Below are positions 17,479-26,884 of a DNA stretch of 64,000 nucleotides, piece after piece. Numbering within the stretch: the first letter of the stretch is position 1; the number at the start of each line of letters is the position of its first letter. This DNA is from Marivita sp. XM-24bin2 (GTDB lineage Bacteria > Pseudomonadota > Alphaproteobacteria > Rhodobacterales > Rhodobacteraceae): NCBI GenBank assembly GCA_003149565.1, contig QCWH01000003.1, positions 94,156-158,155 on the forward strand. Direction: 5' to 3'. The translations under genes were made by a program, and so were the position numbers. The notes beneath the pieces were generated by a model. That model had not been told where the DNA came from. It did no database searches and saw only the letters and a list, made by a program, of their open reading frames with translations.

Positions 17479-17751
17479 ATGGACCAGACGACTCAACGTG
17501 TTGCGGACTACCTCGAAACACGAGCGGCGACGATGTTGGCCATGCTTGGCGCGCTCAGCAAGGACGGCCACTCAGACGAATGCCGTAAAGTGTGCAAATC
17601 GGTCATTGCTGAAATGGAACGCGTTCGTTGCAATCTTCCGGCCTCTGAAGTCTTGACCGTTATTGACGCGTTGCTGGACGACCTGAACGATTTCCTTGAT
17701 GCGCACGCACTTCCGAAGCCCACACATAACGTCAGCCAGCTCTTGAACTGA
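17479..17751 (+). CDS. Small helical protein of unknown function (90 aa)
   Basis: Function unknown. The 90-residue product is predicted helical and soluble, with cysteines in ECRKVCKSVIAEMERV. It lines up loosely with the preceding small protein: DVRRYCQETIAKIKAH against ECRKVCKSVIAEMERV, and LAEAIELMDNAIACLEDL against EVLTVIDALLDDLNDFLDA. GAAGGA sits close to the ATG. A different short frame overlaps but has no better start. It ends before a convergent hairpin at 17853-17875. Confidence 0.55.
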   Translation: MDQTTQRVADYLETRAATMLAMLGALSKDGHSDECRKVCKSVIAEMERVRCNLPASEVLTVIDALLDDLNDFLDAHALPKPTHNVSQLLN

Positions 17752-17852
17752 TCAGAAAAGCGGACCGTATCCGCACCGAATTGCGTCTCCAGCCTCAGCC
17801 AATGGAACGATCATTGATGGCTTTCACGCGTCAACCAACCCGCGCTTAGACC

Positions 17853-17875
17853 TGCGGCGCCTTGGCGGCGCCGCA
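17853..17875. terminator. GC-rich hairpin between convergent genes
   Basis: TGCGGCGCC (17853-17861) and GGCGCCGCA (17867-17875) form a perfect 9-bp stem with a 5-base loop. It lies in the 145-bp gap between the small helical gene and the end of the PhyH gene. Only a short T-run (ATTTT at 17880-17884) follows on the plus strand. Position suggests a terminator; the weak T-tract keeps confidence moderate. Confidence 0.5.
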
Positions 17876-17896
17876 AATCCATTTTCGCAAGAGATG

Positions 17897-19078
17897 TCAC
17901 GCGGCCTGACGGGCGGACATTTGACCCAGAGCGGCTCCGAGTTGATCCGTCGTCCAGCCCTCCGACACCGCGCGGCGCATGAGATCGGCTTGGCTTTCGG
18001 GGGCGAGGCCACCCACCGGCGGGTCCGTGTCAAGATTGGTCGGGAAGCTGTACCCTTCCGAACACGCCGCAATCGCTGCATCGAGTTCTGTGACCGAGAG
18101 CCGCCCCCCCTGTTTCAGTGCCACCAGTGCCGGGAAAAGGGCAGCCGTCATCGACTGACGGTCCACCGCCTCCATCGCACGACCAAAGGCCGAGGAGACC
18201 TGCAACAGGTTCACCATGCGGTTGATATCCGCGCTGCGGTTCTCACCCGCCGCATGGAAAAGCGCTGGATTGAAGAACACCGCATCGCCTTTCTCAAGCG
18301 GCACCTGCACATGCGCCTCTTCGAAATAGGCGCGGTGATCCGCCTCGTGGAACCCCAGATACCCCGCAGGATAGAGCTGCGAGAACGGCAAAAGCTTGGT
18401 CGGCCCGCTTTCCAACGGCATGTCGCAATGCGCCACAGCCCCCTGAAGCGTCAGGGTTGCCGTCACCTCATGCGCATGCGCCGGATAGCGCGCCGACTGG
18501 TCCGCCGTCTGGAACCCCAGATGGTAATCGCGATGCGCCGATTGCGCCTTGCCGCCGGGCCGCACCTGATTGACCTGTGCGGTCACCTGGTAGTTCGGCC
18601 CCAACCACGCCTCACACGCAGCCGCGATAGACGTGTTACCGTAGTAAAGCGCAAAACCTTCAGGGTCGCGCAGGCATTGCTTTTGCAGCGAATTCCAGAC
18701 CCGGTCATTGGCACCCGAGGCCGCAAAGTGATCGCCCTTCCCGGCAGCCCCAGCCTTTTCGTCCACGATGATCGCGTTGAACACCTCCGACGCACGGTCG
18801 ATCACCGAGGAGTCGGCATAGGCATGCTTGAGCGCAATCACCCCGGCAGAGCAGCGCAGCACCTGTGCCCATTCCGCCATCAGCGCACGACGCTTGTCCG
18901 CGTCGTCCAGCGCAGGCCGAAGAGTCGCCATGTCGTAAAGCGGCACGTTGTTTTCGATCGCGGCGGCATGGGGCACATCCGCCGCTGTAAGCTGTTGTGA
19001 GGTCAGCACCTTGAATTCATCCAGATCGCAGGATTCCCGGTCAAAATAGCCGATATATCCGAATGTCTGATGTACCAT
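17897..19078 (-). CDS. Phytanoyl-CoA dioxygenase (PhyH) family protein in inositol operon
   Basis: A 393-residue Fe(II)/2-oxoglutarate oxygenase of the PhyH type. The iron-binding triad is visible as AHRDYH (His-x-Asp) and the distal LFHAAGENRS, with an Arg nearby for 2-oxoglutarate. The ATG at 19078 was chosen because AGGAGG precedes it; an in-frame start six codons upstream lies before that site. It is the last gene of the iolG-C-D-E run, 57 bp after iolE, which suggests hydroxylation or demethylation of an inositol derivative. Its substrate is unknown. Confidence 0.82.
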   Translation of the reverse strand: MVHQTFGYIGYFDRESCDLDEFKVLTSQQLTAADVPHAAAIENNVPLYDMATLRPALDDADKRRALMAEWAQVLRCSAGVIALKHAYADSSVIDRASEVFNAIIVDEKAGAAGKGDHFAASGANDRVWNSLQKQCLRDPEGFALYYGNTSIAAACEAWLGPNYQVTAQVNQVRPGGKAQSAHRDYHLGFQTADQSARYPAHAHEVTATLTLQGAVAHCDMPLESGPTKLLPFSQLYPAGYLGFHEADHRAYFEEAHVQVPLEKGDAVFFNPALFHAAGENRSADINRMVNLLQVSSAFGRAMEAVDRQSMTAALFPALVALKQGGRLSVTELDAAIAACSEGYSFPTNLDTDPPVGGLAPESQADLMRRAVSEGWTTDQLGAALGQMSARQAA

Positions 19079-19135
19079 GTCGTCCTCCTGTTGCATGGCG
19101 TTCAGTGCTGGCCCCGAACCGGGACCGGTGAAACC

Positions 19136-20041
19136 TTAGCGCGCGATCTCAAGCCCCGAGGCGGCGGCAATCGCGCGGATGTGGTCGTAGCCGATTTTTG
19201 AATACTCATAGGGCGGCGCTTTGGCAGGGTCCTGTTCGGCCTCGACCACGATCCAGCCGTCGTAGTTCATCGACTTGAGCCGGTCGGTGATGGCCTGAAA
19301 GTCGATGCACCCCTCGGGGTCGCCCGGCACGGAATAGACCCCTGCCGCAACGCCATCGAGAAAGCTGCGATCTTCGGCGCGGACCCAATCCAGAACCGGT
19401 TGGCGCACGTCCTTGAAGTGGACGTGGTGGACACGGTGCCCCCATTTATCCAGCACCGCCAGAGGATCGGCCCCGGCAAAGTGCAGATGCCCGGTGTCAT
19501 AGAGCAACGTGAGGTCGTCGGTCGAGCCTTCCATCAGCCAGTCAATATCCTCGGCGTCCTGCACCATTGCCCCCATGTGGTGATGGTAGGACAGCACACA
19601 GCCTTGATCGGCGGACCACTTGGCCAGTTCAGACAGCTTTGCGCCATAGCCCATAACCTCGTCACGGCTGAGTTTGGGGCGCTGGCTGACCGGGCGGTGA
19701 ATGTCGCCCTGAATGGTGTTGGAGCACTCGGCATAAACGATGCACGGCGCGTTCAGAGCGGCGAATTGGTCTACCTGCTGACGAATTGCGGCCTGTTCGG
19801 TGGCCAGATTGTTGACCATGAGGTTGCCGGAACACCAGCCACCACATAGCACGACGCCATAGCGATCGAGATAAGCGCGCAGCCCGTCTGTGTCAGCGGG
19901 CATACGCCGCCCGCGTTCGACGCCCTGATAGCCGATGCGGCCCGCATCCTCCATCGCGCCTTCGGTGGTGAAGGCAGCGGTGAGGTCCGGCAGGTCGTCA
20001 TTCTGCCACGCGATGAGGGAGATCCCCAGTTTCACAGCCAT
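19136..20041 (-). CDS. iolE: Inosose dehydratase
   Basis: A 301-residue TIM-barrel protein of the IolE family, dehydrating 2-keto-myo-inositol to 3D-3,5/4-trihydroxycyclohexane-1,2-dione. Conserved pieces include LGISLIAWQNDDLPDL, GYQGVERGRRMP, LSYHHHMGAMVQ, LLYDTGHLHFAG and HVHFKDVR, which carry the divalent-metal ligands. The ATG at 20041 overlaps the iolD stop by one base (TGATG). Product goes to IolD directly upstream in the operon. Confidence 0.95.
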   Translation of the reverse strand: MAVKLGISLIAWQNDDLPDLTAAFTTEGAMEDAGRIGYQGVERGRRMPADTDGLRAYLDRYGVVLCGGWCSGNLMVNNLATEQAAIRQQVDQFAALNAPCIVYAECSNTIQGDIHRPVSQRPKLSRDEVMGYGAKLSELAKWSADQGCVLSYHHHMGAMVQDAEDIDWLMEGSTDDLTLLYDTGHLHFAGADPLAVLDKWGHRVHHVHFKDVRQPVLDWVRAEDRSFLDGVAAGVYSVPGDPEGCIDFQAITDRLKSMNYDGWIVVEAEQDPAKAPPYEYSKIGYDHIRAIAAASGLEIAR

Positions 20042-21870
20042 CAATCGGCCCTTTGCAGTTTCTTGTTGCTCACGTACTGCTCATGCGCCGCGCGCACTTC
20101 GGCCCGCTCGGACACTTCGGGCACACCGACTTCCCACCATGTGCCGCCATGCTCGGTCGACGGGTACGGGTCGGTGTCGATCACCACGACATAGGGCACG
20201 GTCTGATCGTGCCGCTTGGCCAGCGCCTCTTCCAGTTCGGCAATCGAGCCGACCTTGACGCTGACCGCGCCCATCGCCTCGGCATGCTTGGCAAAGTCGA
20301 TGGCGCTGGGGTTGGCGTGCACCGCGTGGTCGAGCAGGTTGTTGAACTCCGCCCCGCCGGTGCCCATCTGCAGCCGGTTGATACAGCCGAAGCCGCGGTT
20401 GTCGGTGATGACGACGGTGAACGGGATTCCCATCATCGCGGCGGTCGCCATTTCCGAATTGGCCATCATGTAGGTGCCGTCGCCGGTAAAACAGATCACG
20501 TCCGCCTCGGGCTGGGCCATCTTGATGCCCATCGCCCCGGCGATCTCGTAGCCCATACAGGAAAAGCCGTATTCCATGTGGTAGCTGCCCGGCTTGCCTG
20601 CCTTCCAGAGCTTGTGAAGCTCACCCGGCATGGTGCCAGCGGCGCACATTACAACCGTGTTTTCGGCGGCGGCGCGTTGGACTGCGCCGATCACCTGCAT
20701 GTCCGTGGGCAGTTGATTGCCTTCGGGCGCATCGGTGATCGGATCGACCTTGGCGAACCAGCCCTCTTTGAGCTCAGGGGCTGGTGCGTCAGGCGCATAG
20801 CCAGCCAATTCGATGGCAAGCTCGGTCAACCCGGCTTTGGCATCCGCATGAATCGGCATCGCGCCGTGTTTCATCGCGTCGTAGACCTGCACGTTGAGGC
20901 TGATGAGTTTGCGGTTCGGGTTGGCAAAGAGACCCCAAGACCCGGTGGTGAAGTCCTGAAACCGCGTCCCGACGCCGATCACCACATCCGCCTCGGCGCA
21001 GGTGGTATTGGCGGGCTCCCCCCCCGTCACGCCGATGGGGCCAAGGTTCATCGGATGGTCCCACGGCAGCGAAGACTTGCCGGCCTGTGTTTCGACCACT
21101 GGGATGTTGTGCACCTCGGCGAAGGTCTTCAGATCGGCGGTCGCATCCGAGTAGTGTACCCCACCCCCTGCGACGATCACCGGACGCTTGGCGTTGCGGA
21201 TCACATCGACCGCACGGTGCAATTCGTGCGGATCGGGATGGATGCGGCGGCGGTGCCAGACGCGCGGCTCGAAAAAGCTTTCGGGGTAATCATAAGCCTC
21301 GGCCTGCACGTCCTGACAAAAGGCCAGCGTGACCGGGCCACAATCCGCCGGGTCCGTCATCGTGCGGAACGCGCGCGGCAGCGCGGTCAGAATGTGTTCG
21401 GGCCGTGTGATCCGGTCGAAATAGCGGCTCACCGGGCGGAAGCAGTCGTTTGCACTGACGGTGCCATCACTGAACACTTCGGGCTGTTGGAGCACCGGAT
21501 CGGGTCCGCGATTGGCAAAGACATCGCCGGGCAGCAACAGGACCGGCAGGCGATTCACATGAGCGAGCGCGGCAGCGGTGACCATGTTCGTCGCTCCCGG
21601 ACCGATAGAGGAGGTGACCGCCATCGCGCGAGTGCGACGCAATTGCTTGGAATAGGCGATCGCGGCATGCGCCATCGTCTGCTCACAATGCCCGCGATAG
21701 GTCGGGATCGTGTCGCGCACGGTGTAGAGCGCCTCGCCCAGCCCCGCGACATTGCCATGGCCGAAAATCGCCCAGCAGCCGGCGATGAAGGTCTCGCCCT
21801 CCTCGTTCAGCTGTGCGCTCAGGTAGCGCACAAGCGCCTGTGCGGCGGTCAGTCTGATGGTTTTGCTCAT
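20041..21870 (-). CDS. iolD: 3D-(3,5/4)-trihydroxycyclohexane-1,2-dione acylhydrolase
   Basis: A 609-residue thiamine-diphosphate enzyme that opens the cyclitol ring to 5-deoxy-glucuronate. The three-domain acetolactate-synthase-like layout is clear: N-terminal domain with the catalytic Glu in GHCEQTMAHAAIAYSK, central domain with GGGVHYS, and C-terminal TPP motif GDGTYMMANSE followed by ITDNRGFGCINRL. Its start overlaps the iolC stop by 4 bp. It is the only IolD in the window even though a second set of iol-like genes exists at 31-37 kb. Confidence 0.96.
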   Translation of the reverse strand: MSKTIRLTAAQALVRYLSAQLNEEGETFIAGCWAIFGHGNVAGLGEALYTVRDTIPTYRGHCEQTMAHAAIAYSKQLRRTRAMAVTSSIGPGATNMVTAAALAHVNRLPVLLLPGDVFANRGPDPVLQQPEVFSDGTVSANDCFRPVSRYFDRITRPEHILTALPRAFRTMTDPADCGPVTLAFCQDVQAEAYDYPESFFEPRVWHRRRIHPDPHELHRAVDVIRNAKRPVIVAGGGVHYSDATADLKTFAEVHNIPVVETQAGKSSLPWDHPMNLGPIGVTGGEPANTTCAEADVVIGVGTRFQDFTTGSWGLFANPNRKLISLNVQVYDAMKHGAMPIHADAKAGLTELAIELAGYAPDAPAPELKEGWFAKVDPITDAPEGNQLPTDMQVIGAVQRAAAENTVVMCAAGTMPGELHKLWKAGKPGSYHMEYGFSCMGYEIAGAMGIKMAQPEADVICFTGDGTYMMANSEMATAAMMGIPFTVVITDNRGFGCINRLQMGTGGAEFNNLLDHAVHANPSAIDFAKHAEAMGAVSVKVGSIAELEEALAKRHDQTVPYVVVIDTDPYPSTEHGGTWWEVGVPEVSERAEVRAAHEQYVSNKKLQRAD

Positions 21871-23780
21871 GCTGCGTCCTCCTTTGCGCCTCTGCGGGCG
21901 TCATCCCATATCCGGCAGAGCCGGGAGTAGCGGTCGGCCATCTGCGCCACCGCGTCTGCATCGTTCATCTCGCCTTGTAGCCAGGCACGGGCTGCGTCCC
22001 CAAAGATCGTGCGACCCACGGCAAAGCCTTTGACGAGCGGTTGTTTCGCCGCCAGTGCAAAGCTGGCCGCGAGGTCGGCTTCCGGTGCGTCGAGGCCCAG
22101 CACAACGATCCCGCGCGTGCGGGGGTCGTTGCGGGTGATCGCATTCACGGCGTTGGCCCAGGCCGCGTCAGACGTGAACGGCTCCAGTTTCCACCAGTCG
22201 GGGTAGACGTCTGCGTCGTAGAAAGTCTGGATCAAAGTCGCCGTTGTGGTGTCATCAACGGGGCCGACCTTGGACGGGATCACTTCAAGCAGGAATTCCA
22301 GCCCGTTGCGCCGTGCGGCGGTGAAGAGGCGCTTGACCCGCGCAACCTGCATCTTGGCGGTCTTGTCGTCATCGTCCGGGTGGCAGAAGACCAAAAGCTT
22401 GACCACGTTTTCGCGCGCCCATTCGCGCAGGCCTCCGAGGTCGTCGCCCAATTCCAGTTCAAATTCGATCGGTCGCGATCCAGGCAATTCAGTTGGCCGT
22501 CCGACCCAGAGACCGGTGCCGCTCGCACGGTGCAGCGCGCTGCGGCCAATACGGTTGTCGCACAGGATCCCATAACCCCCCTGCCCGTTTGCCACCTTGA
22601 GCGCCGCGTCGAGGCAAAGTTCTTTGAACGCCGCGCCCTTCTCGGGTGTGTAGCCACGCATCTCTTCCAGTTGCGAGCGATGGTCAAAGGCGAAGGTGCG
22701 CAGGGTCGACCAGTCGCCCTTGCGGTTCGTGGCCCAATGGACCTGTTCGAGTTCGGCGTCGTTGCGCAGATCGGGCCGCTTGATGCCCCGGTCGAAGAAA
22801 AATTGTAGTTCTTCCCAGCTTGGGTAAGCAGGCGTGCAGCCGTGACGGCTGACGGCAAAAGCGCCGCAGGCATTGGCGTATTTGAGCGCGGTGGGCCAGT
22901 CCTCTCCGTCAAGCCAGCCTTTCAGCAGGCCGGACATGAACCCGTCGCCCGCGCCCAAGACGTTGAACACTTCGATGGGAAAGCCCGGCCCGGCCTGGCC
23001 GTCGTCGAGAGAGTTGGGGATCTCGCCCTCGAACGCCACCGCCCCTTCGGCCCCGCGCTTGCAAACCAGCGTCGCATCCGACACCGCCCTTACGTTGCGC
23101 AGCGCCTCAATCGTATCTGTACTGCCGCCCGCGATGTGGAACTCTTCCTCGGTTCCGACGATCAGGTCGAAATAGTGCAGCGTCGATTGCAGTTTGGCGG
23201 TGACAGCCGCGCTTTCGACAAAGCGGCTTTCCCCGTCGCCATGCCCCGCCACACCCCAAAGGTTTGGGCGGTAGTCGATGTCGAGCGCGGTCTTCATGCC
23301 CGCATCCCGCGCGATCTGAAGCGCCTTCAGCGTGGCGGCCTCAACCCGGGGATGGCTGAGATGCGTACCGGTGGCGACCACGGCCCGCGCCCGTCGGATG
23401 AACTCTGGGTCGATGTCCTCGACCGTCAGCCCCATGTCGGCGCAGTTCTCGCGATAGAAAATCAGCGGGAACTGCTCTTGATCGCGGATGCCCAGCAGCA
23501 CCAGCGCAGTCAGACGGTCGGGGTCGGTCTTGACCCCGGTCGTGTCCACGCCCTCTTTCTGCAACTGCTCGCGGATGAAGCGACCCATATGCTCATCGCC
23601 CACCCCCGTGATCACCGCAGAGCGCAGCCCAAGCCGCGCCGTTCCGCAGGCGATGTTCGTCGGAGAGCCGCCGATATACTTGTCGAACGACCCCATATCC
23701 TCAAGACGGCCGCCTACCTGAGCCCCGTAAAGGTCCACAGATGATCGGCCAATGGTGATGAGGTCCAGTGTCTTGGTCAT
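21867..23780 (-). CDS. iolC: 5-dehydro-2-deoxygluconokinase fused to DUF2090 domain
   Basis: A 637-residue bifunctional-looking protein. Residues 1 to about 320 form a PfkB kinase (GRSSVDLYGAQ, GGSPTNIACGTARLGL, catalytic GAGDGFMSG near residue 275) that phosphorylates 2-deoxy-5-keto-gluconate. The remaining 300 residues are a DUF2090 domain, a TIM-barrel region related to class I aldolases (LLVFCHPDDDD, EFLLEVIPSK, GIVVLGLDAPE). The fusion is known in many proteobacteria and is thought to supply the IolJ-type aldolase step. That fits the absence of a separate iolJ in this operon. It overlaps iolD by 4 bp and follows iolG by 3 bp. Confidence 0.93.
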   Translation of the reverse strand: MTKTLDLITIGRSSVDLYGAQVGGRLEDMGSFDKYIGGSPTNIACGTARLGLRSAVITGVGDEHMGRFIREQLQKEGVDTTGVKTDPDRLTALVLLGIRDQEQFPLIFYRENCADMGLTVEDIDPEFIRRARAVVATGTHLSHPRVEAATLKALQIARDAGMKTALDIDYRPNLWGVAGHGDGESRFVESAAVTAKLQSTLHYFDLIVGTEEEFHIAGGSTDTIEALRNVRAVSDATLVCKRGAEGAVAFEGEIPNSLDDGQAGPGFPIEVFNVLGAGDGFMSGLLKGWLDGEDWPTALKYANACGAFAVSRHGCTPAYPSWEELQFFFDRGIKRPDLRNDAELEQVHWATNRKGDWSTLRTFAFDHRSQLEEMRGYTPEKGAAFKELCLDAALKVANGQGGYGILCDNRIGRSALHRASGTGLWVGRPTELPGSRPIEFELELGDDLGGLREWARENVVKLLVFCHPDDDDKTAKMQVARVKRLFTAARRNGLEFLLEVIPSKVGPVDDTTTATLIQTFYDADVYPDWWKLEPFTSDAAWANAVNAITRNDPRTRGIVVLGLDAPEADLAASFALAAKQPLVKGFAVGRTIFGDAARAWLQGEMNDADAVAQMADRYSRLCRIWDDARRGAKEDAA

Positions 23781-23783
23781 GGC

Positions 23784-24788
23784 TCAGTCCGTGATCTCTG
23801 AAAGGTTGACCGCGCGGCCTTCCCTGACCGACAGCACTGCCGCGTCAGCCAGCGCGAGCGCCATCAGTCCGTCCTGCCCGGTGGTGGGGGTTGGTGCGCC
23901 ATCGGCGACCGAGGCGACAAAGGCCGCGATTTCGTTTTCGTAAGCCGCAACGTAACGGGTCATGAAGAAGTTGAGCAGTGGCGGCGTGGCGAAGCCATTG
24001 CCATTGGCCAGTTCGATATTGGCCTCGGCCATGTTTTTCGCGCTGACCATACCTTCGGAACCGAGCACCTCGATCCGCTGATCATAACCGTAGGTCGCGC
24101 GGCGGGAATTGGTGATGATCGCCTGTTTGCCGGACGCCGTGCGCAGCATCACATTGACGCTATCGAAATCGCCAGCCTCGCCGATCTTGGCATCGGTCAG
24201 GACCGAGGCCTGCGCCATCACGGTTTCGACCTCTTCGCCCAAGAGCCAGCGGGCCATGTCGAAATCATGGATCGTCATGTCACGGAAGATGCCACCCGAC
24301 ACCTTGATGTAATCGACAGGCGGTGCGCCGGGATCGCGCGAGGTGATCGTGACCATCTCGACATCGCCGATGCGACCTGCGTCAATCGCGGCCTTGACCG
24401 CCATGAAGTCGGGATCGAACCGGCGGTTGAAGCCGACCATCAGCGTAGCGCCTTCTGCCGCGACGGTGGCAAGGCAGTTCTGCACCCGCTTCAAACTCAG
24501 ATCAACGGGTTTTTCGCAGAACATCGCCTTGCCCACCTTGGCGAACTGCTCGATCAGGTCCGCATGGGTGTTGGTCGGGGTGCAGATCAACACCGCATCC
24601 ACGTCATCGGACGCCGCAATCTCGTCGATTCTGCGGATGTCGCAGCCGTAGCGTTCGGCCACCGATGTGGCCGCCTCGGCCATGGGATCAGCTATGGCGA
24701 CAAGCGATGCACCTGAGGTGGCGGTAACAGCCTTGGCATGGACTTGGCCGATACGGCCTGCGCCAAGGATCGCAAATCTGACAGTCAT
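23784..24788 (-). CDS. iolG: Inositol 2-dehydrogenase
   Basis: A 334-residue Gfo/Idh/MocA dehydrogenase with N-terminal NAD motif FAILGAGRIGQVHAKA, the family lysine in MFCEKPVDLS, and the catalytic His/Asp region RDMTIHDFDMARWLLGEE. These match IolG, which oxidises myo-inositol to scyllo-inosose. It opens the catabolic part of the operon, after a 165-bp gap from the ABC ATPase gene. That gap holds no clear operator but could carry an internal promoter. GGAAAGA-type ribosome binding site precedes the ATG. Confidence 0.93.
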   Translation of the reverse strand: MTVRFAILGAGRIGQVHAKAVTATSGASLVAIADPMAEAATSVAERYGCDIRRIDEIAASDDVDAVLICTPTNTHADLIEQFAKVGKAMFCEKPVDLSLKRVQNCLATVAAEGATLMVGFNRRFDPDFMAVKAAIDAGRIGDVEMVTITSRDPGAPPVDYIKVSGGIFRDMTIHDFDMARWLLGEEVETVMAQASVLTDAKIGEAGDFDSVNVMLRTASGKQAIITNSRRATYGYDQRIEVLGSEGMVSAKNMAEANIELANGNGFATPPLLNFFMTRYVAAYENEIAAFVASVADGAPTPTTGQDGLMALALADAAVLSVREGRAVNLSEITD

Positions 24789-24953
24789 GGGTCTTCCTTT
24801 ATCCTCCCAAAGCCTTTCGCTTGGGACGTTCTTGTTCTAATTGCACCAGCACTTCGGCCACATGCCTCGAGGCGGCATCCGGCAGGTTTTGGGCGTGCCA
24901 GACTTACGCGCGGCACGCCCGCACATCAAAGCCCCTTCGGCGTGGCCGCACGG

Positions 24954-25733
24954 TCAAAGCGCTTCGGCCACCTCGTATTCCGGCTGCGTCTTAGCGCCGG
25001 TGATATAGGCCACCACATCCTGCCCGTCGGTCTCTTCCTTGCGGAGGTTCGCGCAGATGCGACCCCTGCGGAATACGACGATCCGGTCCACCAGATCCAT
25101 CACCTGCCGCATGTTGTGGCTGATGAGGATCAGCGGTTCACCCTGTTCTTTCAGGGTGCGGATGATGTTTTCCACCTGTGCGGTTTCCTGAACCCCCAAG
25201 GCCGCCGTCGGTTCGTCCATAATGGTCAGCTTGGAATGGAAGGTCGCCGTTCTGGCAATCGCCACACATTGGCGCTGACCGCCGGACATGTTCTGTATCG
25301 TGTTGCGGATGTTGGGGATCTTCACCGCCGTCTTTTCCAGCGCGGCAATCGTGTCATTGCGCATCGCCGTGTAGTCAAGAAACCTGAACGGACCCAGCCA
25401 ATCGAACTTGGTCTTTTCACGCCCCAGAAACAGGTTGTCCGACACGTCCAGATCATCGGCCAGAGCAAGGTTCTGAAACACCGCTTCGATCCCGGCCTCG
25501 CGGGCGTCCAGCGGCCCGGCGAACTGCACCGGTTTGCCGTCGAAATGGATCTCTCCGCGTGTGGGCTGCTCCACCCCGGTGATCTGGCGCACGAAGGTCG
25601 ATTTGCCAGCCCCGTTGTCGCCCATGATGGCCACGTGTTCGCCCTTGCGCAGGGTGAAATTCGCGTCCTGCAGAGCGTGCACACCGCCGTAATGCTTGGT
25701 CAGCTTGCGGGTTTCAAGGATGATATCTGACAT
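24954..25733 (-). CDS. Inositol/sugar ABC transporter ATPase (FrcA-like, single domain)
   Basis: A 259-residue ATPase with one nucleotide-binding domain, like FrcA and unlike tandem RbsA. Walker A is GDNGAGKST, signature MSGGQRQ, Walker B KLTIMDEPT. The ATG at 25733 lies 11 bp after the permease stop. An open frame extends far upstream on the other reading of the permease gene, but it is not coding. With the permease and binding protein upstream it forms a carbohydrate importer, probably for myo-inositol given the surrounding iol genes. Confidence 0.93.
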   Translation of the reverse strand: MSDIILETRKLTKHYGGVHALQDANFTLRKGEHVAIMGDNGAGKSTFVRQITGVEQPTRGEIHFDGKPVQFAGPLDAREAGIEAVFQNLALADDLDVSDNLFLGREKTKFDWLGPFRFLDYTAMRNDTIAALEKTAVKIPNIRNTIQNMSGGQRQCVAIARTATFHSKLTIMDEPTAALGVQETAQVENIIRTLKEQGEPLILISHNMRQVMDLVDRIVVFRRGRICANLRKEETDGQDVVAYITGAKTQPEYEVAEAL

Positions 25734-25744
25734 GGGTCTTCTCC

Positions 25745-26827
25745 CTATACCCGCATGCTGGCGCGTTGTTGCCGCCATTTGTCGAGCACCACAGCGCCGA
25801 TGATGATCGCGCCCATGGCCATGATCTGAAAATACGCGTCGAGCTTCACATAGGTGAACCCTGACTGGATCACGCCGAACACCATAGCGCCCAGAACCGT
25901 GCCAATGATGGACCCGCGTCCCCCGGTGAGGCTGACCCCGCCGATGACCGCCATGGCAATGGCATAGAGCTCGTAGAAAAGGCCCATCCCAGATTGCGCC
26001 GTCAGGTTCTTGGAGCTGAGAACGATGGCCGCAAAGGCCGCCAGCATAGACGCGATCATGTAGACCATGACCTTGTGCCGCTTGACGTTGATCCCCGACA
26101 TGCGCGCCGCGTCTTCGTTGGAGCCGATGGCATAGGTGTGCTTGCCATAGACCGTGTAGCGCAGCAGAACGTGGCACAGGATCGCCAGCAGCACGAACCA
26201 GACCACCGGCATCATGCCCGCGCCCAATGCAGCATAGCTTTCGGTCGGGAAGGAGACCGGCTGGCCCCGTGTCCACCACTGCGCGATGCCGCGGCAAATC
26301 AGGAACATGCCAAGCGTTGCGATGAAGGGCGGGATGCGGCTGAAGGCAATCAGACTGCCGTTGATCGCGCCGATGAAAGCGCCAAAGGCGAGGCCGATCA
26401 TGATCGGAATGAGAACCGGCAGATCGAACGCCCAAGGGCCGAACACCGCCTTGGGGTTGGGATTGCCGTTGACCAGCTCGGTCTGGGCAAAGGACATCAC
26501 GATCATCGCGGTCGCGGCCACCAAAGGCCCCGACGACAGGTCGATCCCGCCAGAGATGATCACCTGCGTCACACCCAGCGAGATGATCCCGATGATCGCC
26601 ACCTGCAGAATGATGATTTTCAACCGCGCTTCGTTGAAAATGGAATCGAAGCGGTCGTTCGTGTCGAACAGGAAACTCTGGCCGTTCATGTAGGGCAATA
26701 CCTGCCCCAACAATTCAAAGATCGCCACGATGATCACAAGCGCGATGAAAATGTTGAATTCGTTGGGCCAGCTGCGCTTGGAACTGTCGTATTTCAGCCC
26801 GCCTGTCCCTTGCGTGGTCTCCGCCAT
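25745..26827 (-). CDS. Inositol/sugar ABC transporter permease
   Basis: A 360-residue permease of the RbsC/FrcC family with many hydrophobic helices and conserved GGIDLSSGPLVAATAM and GAINGSLIAFSRIPPFIATLGMFLICRG. The ATG at 26827 (MAETTQ) has CAGGAG at good spacing; the GTG three codons upstream does not. It is separated from the binding-protein gene by about 100 bp containing a stem-loop. Confidence 0.92.
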   Translation of the reverse strand: MAETTQGTGGLKYDSSKRSWPNEFNIFIALVIIVAIFELLGQVLPYMNGQSFLFDTNDRFDSIFNEARLKIIILQVAIIGIISLGVTQVIISGGIDLSSGPLVAATAMIVMSFAQTELVNGNPNPKAVFGPWAFDLPVLIPIMIGLAFGAFIGAINGSLIAFSRIPPFIATLGMFLICRGIAQWWTRGQPVSFPTESYAALGAGMMPVVWFVLLAILCHVLLRYTVYGKHTYAIGSNEDAARMSGINVKRHKVMVYMIASMLAAFAAIVLSSKNLTAQSGMGLFYELYAIAMAVIGGVSLTGGRGSIIGTVLGAMVFGVIQSGFTYVKLDAYFQIMAMGAIIIGAVVLDKWRQQRASMRV

Positions 26828-26884
26828 GGATGGCACTCCTGATGGATTTTCTCTGCGCCCAAATCGGGCTTTTCAATTTAGGTG

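Noticed and set aside
20053..21930. A 625-codon plus-strand open frame
   Set aside because: It is the antisense shadow of iolD; its protein is rich in Arg, His and Gly without any motif, while iolD shows full TPP-enzyme motifs.
24954..26435. Reading the ABC ATPase as a 493-residue protein starting inside the permease
   Set aside because: The extra N-terminal part is a frame-shifted reading of the permease gene. A proper start lies at 25733 and gives a standard FrcA-like length.
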